This document shows positions 6,228-6,802 of a DNA stretch of 6,802 nucleotides, piece by piece. Each line of letters starts with the position of its first letter. Position 1 is the stretch's first letter. The DNA is taken from NCBI GenBank assembly GCA_900553655.1, contig USEQ01000073.1, positions 1-6,802 on the forward strand. Direction: 5' to 3'. The position numbers were made by a program, and so were the translations under genes. The stretch is from an uncultured Slackia sp. (GTDB lineage: Bacteria > Actinomycetota > Coriobacteriia > Coriobacteriales > Eggerthellaceae). The notes under the pieces were generated by a model. The model was given only the letters and a program-made list of their open reading frames with translations, was not told the origin of the DNA and ran no database searches.

Positions 6228-6802
6228 ATGGCGTTCAACCATAAGCATCTTATTGACATCACGGAATATTCCGACACCGATATCATGACCATCCTTGAAA
6301 CCGCAAAGGCGTTTCATGAGGTCAACCAGCGTGCTATCAAGAAGGTCCCCACGCTGAAGGGCAAGACGATCGTGAATATGTTCAACGAGCCGTCTACTCG
6401 CACGCGCAGCTCCTTTGAGCTTGCCGAGAAGCGCCTGTCCGCGGACAGCCTGAACTTCGGTGGCTCTTCCACCGCAACCGTGAAGGGCGAGAGCCTCATC
6501 GACACGGTGGCTACCCTGAACTCCTACAAGATCGACATGGTGGTCGTGCGCGACAAGCATGCGGGTGCCCCCCATATCATCTCCCAGCATACGCCGGCTT
6601 GCGTCATCGATGCCGGCGATGGCAAGCATCAGCATCCTACCCAGGCGCTGCTCGACCTCTACACCATCTGGCAGCATAAGCAGTCTTTCGACGGCCTCAA
6701 GGTCGGCATCGTCGGCGATATCGGACACTCCCGCGTATGCGGCTCTCTGGTCCCCGCGCTGAAGATCATGGGCGCAGAGGTCACGTTGATCGGCCCCGGC
6801 AC
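6228..6802 (+). CDS. pyrB: Aspartate carbamoyltransferase catalytic subunit, N-terminal part (3' end outside window)
   Basis: This enzyme joins carbamoyl phosphate and aspartate to carbamoyl aspartate, the first committed step of de novo pyrimidine synthesis in the cytoplasm. 191 codons are visible of an expected 300 or so. The carbamoyl-phosphate loop is STRTR (residues 56-60) followed by SSFE. The mobile loop with its catalytic lysine is SSTATVKGES (Lys86). HPTQALLDL at 136-144 supplies the catalytic histidine and glutamine, and VGIVGDIGHSRV opens the aspartate domain. The start at 6228 has GGAGGTG 7 nt upstream and lies 2 nt after the pyrR stop, so translation is probably coupled and expression is under the same attenuator. 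Further pyr genes are likely to follow beyond the window. Confidence 0.97.
   Translation, partial: MAFNHKHLIDITEYSDTDIMTILETAKAFHEVNQRAIKKVPTLKGKTIVNMFNEPSTRTRSSFELAEKRLSADSLNFGGSSTATVKGESLIDTVATLNSYKIDMVVVRDKHAGAPHIISQHTPACVIDAGDGKHQHPTQALLDLYTIWQHKQSFDGLKVGIVGDIGHSRVCGSLVPALKIMGAEVTLIGPG

Overview
The window looks like chromosomal DNA of a high-GC Gram-positive bacterium, most plausibly a member of the Coriobacteriia (Eggerthellaceae-like). This rests on the GC-rich codon use, strong AGGAGG-type ribosome binding sites, a pyrR-pyrB operon with an RNA attenuator, and a PF06541-type membrane protein with an extra N-terminal membrane domain. The genus cannot be fixed from sequence alone.

Layout, left to right. 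Bases 1-933 are the 3' part of thrS (threonyl-tRNA synthetase), followed by an intrinsic terminator at 995-1027 and a gene-free stretch with degenerate GC-rich repeats (about 1078-1200). recO (1244-2023, DNA repair) follows. A tight three-gene cluster comes next: a PaaI/hotdog thioesterase (2168-2584), a [NiFe]-hydrogenase maturation endopeptidase of the HyaD/HybD/HycI family with an extended C-terminus (2593-3207), and a small unrecognised membrane protein (3188-3640) whose start lies inside the protease gene. A strikingly AT-rich patch (3651-3770) then carries two facing TACACTGTA palindromes, and a perfect 14-bp hairpin (3821-3852) lies between convergent genes. On the minus strand is a 396-aa polytopic membrane protein of the 'putative ABC transporter permease' family (3889-5079).

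The right end is the start of a pyrimidine biosynthesis operon. A promoter near 5421-5449 is followed by a leader of about 180 nt holding a PyrR-binding hairpin, an antiterminator and an attenuator terminator. After it come pyrR (5638-6225) and pyrB (aspartate carbamoyltransferase, from 6228, cut by the window end). The leader can be read base by base as a classical feedback switch: PyrR with UMP stabilises the binding hairpin, which frees the terminator and stops transcription.

No tRNA, rRNA, CRISPR array, transposase or phage gene was seen. No wholly new system is evident. The least explained parts are the thioesterase / hydrogenase-protease / membrane-protein cluster, the AT-rich palindrome patch, and the PF06541-family protein.
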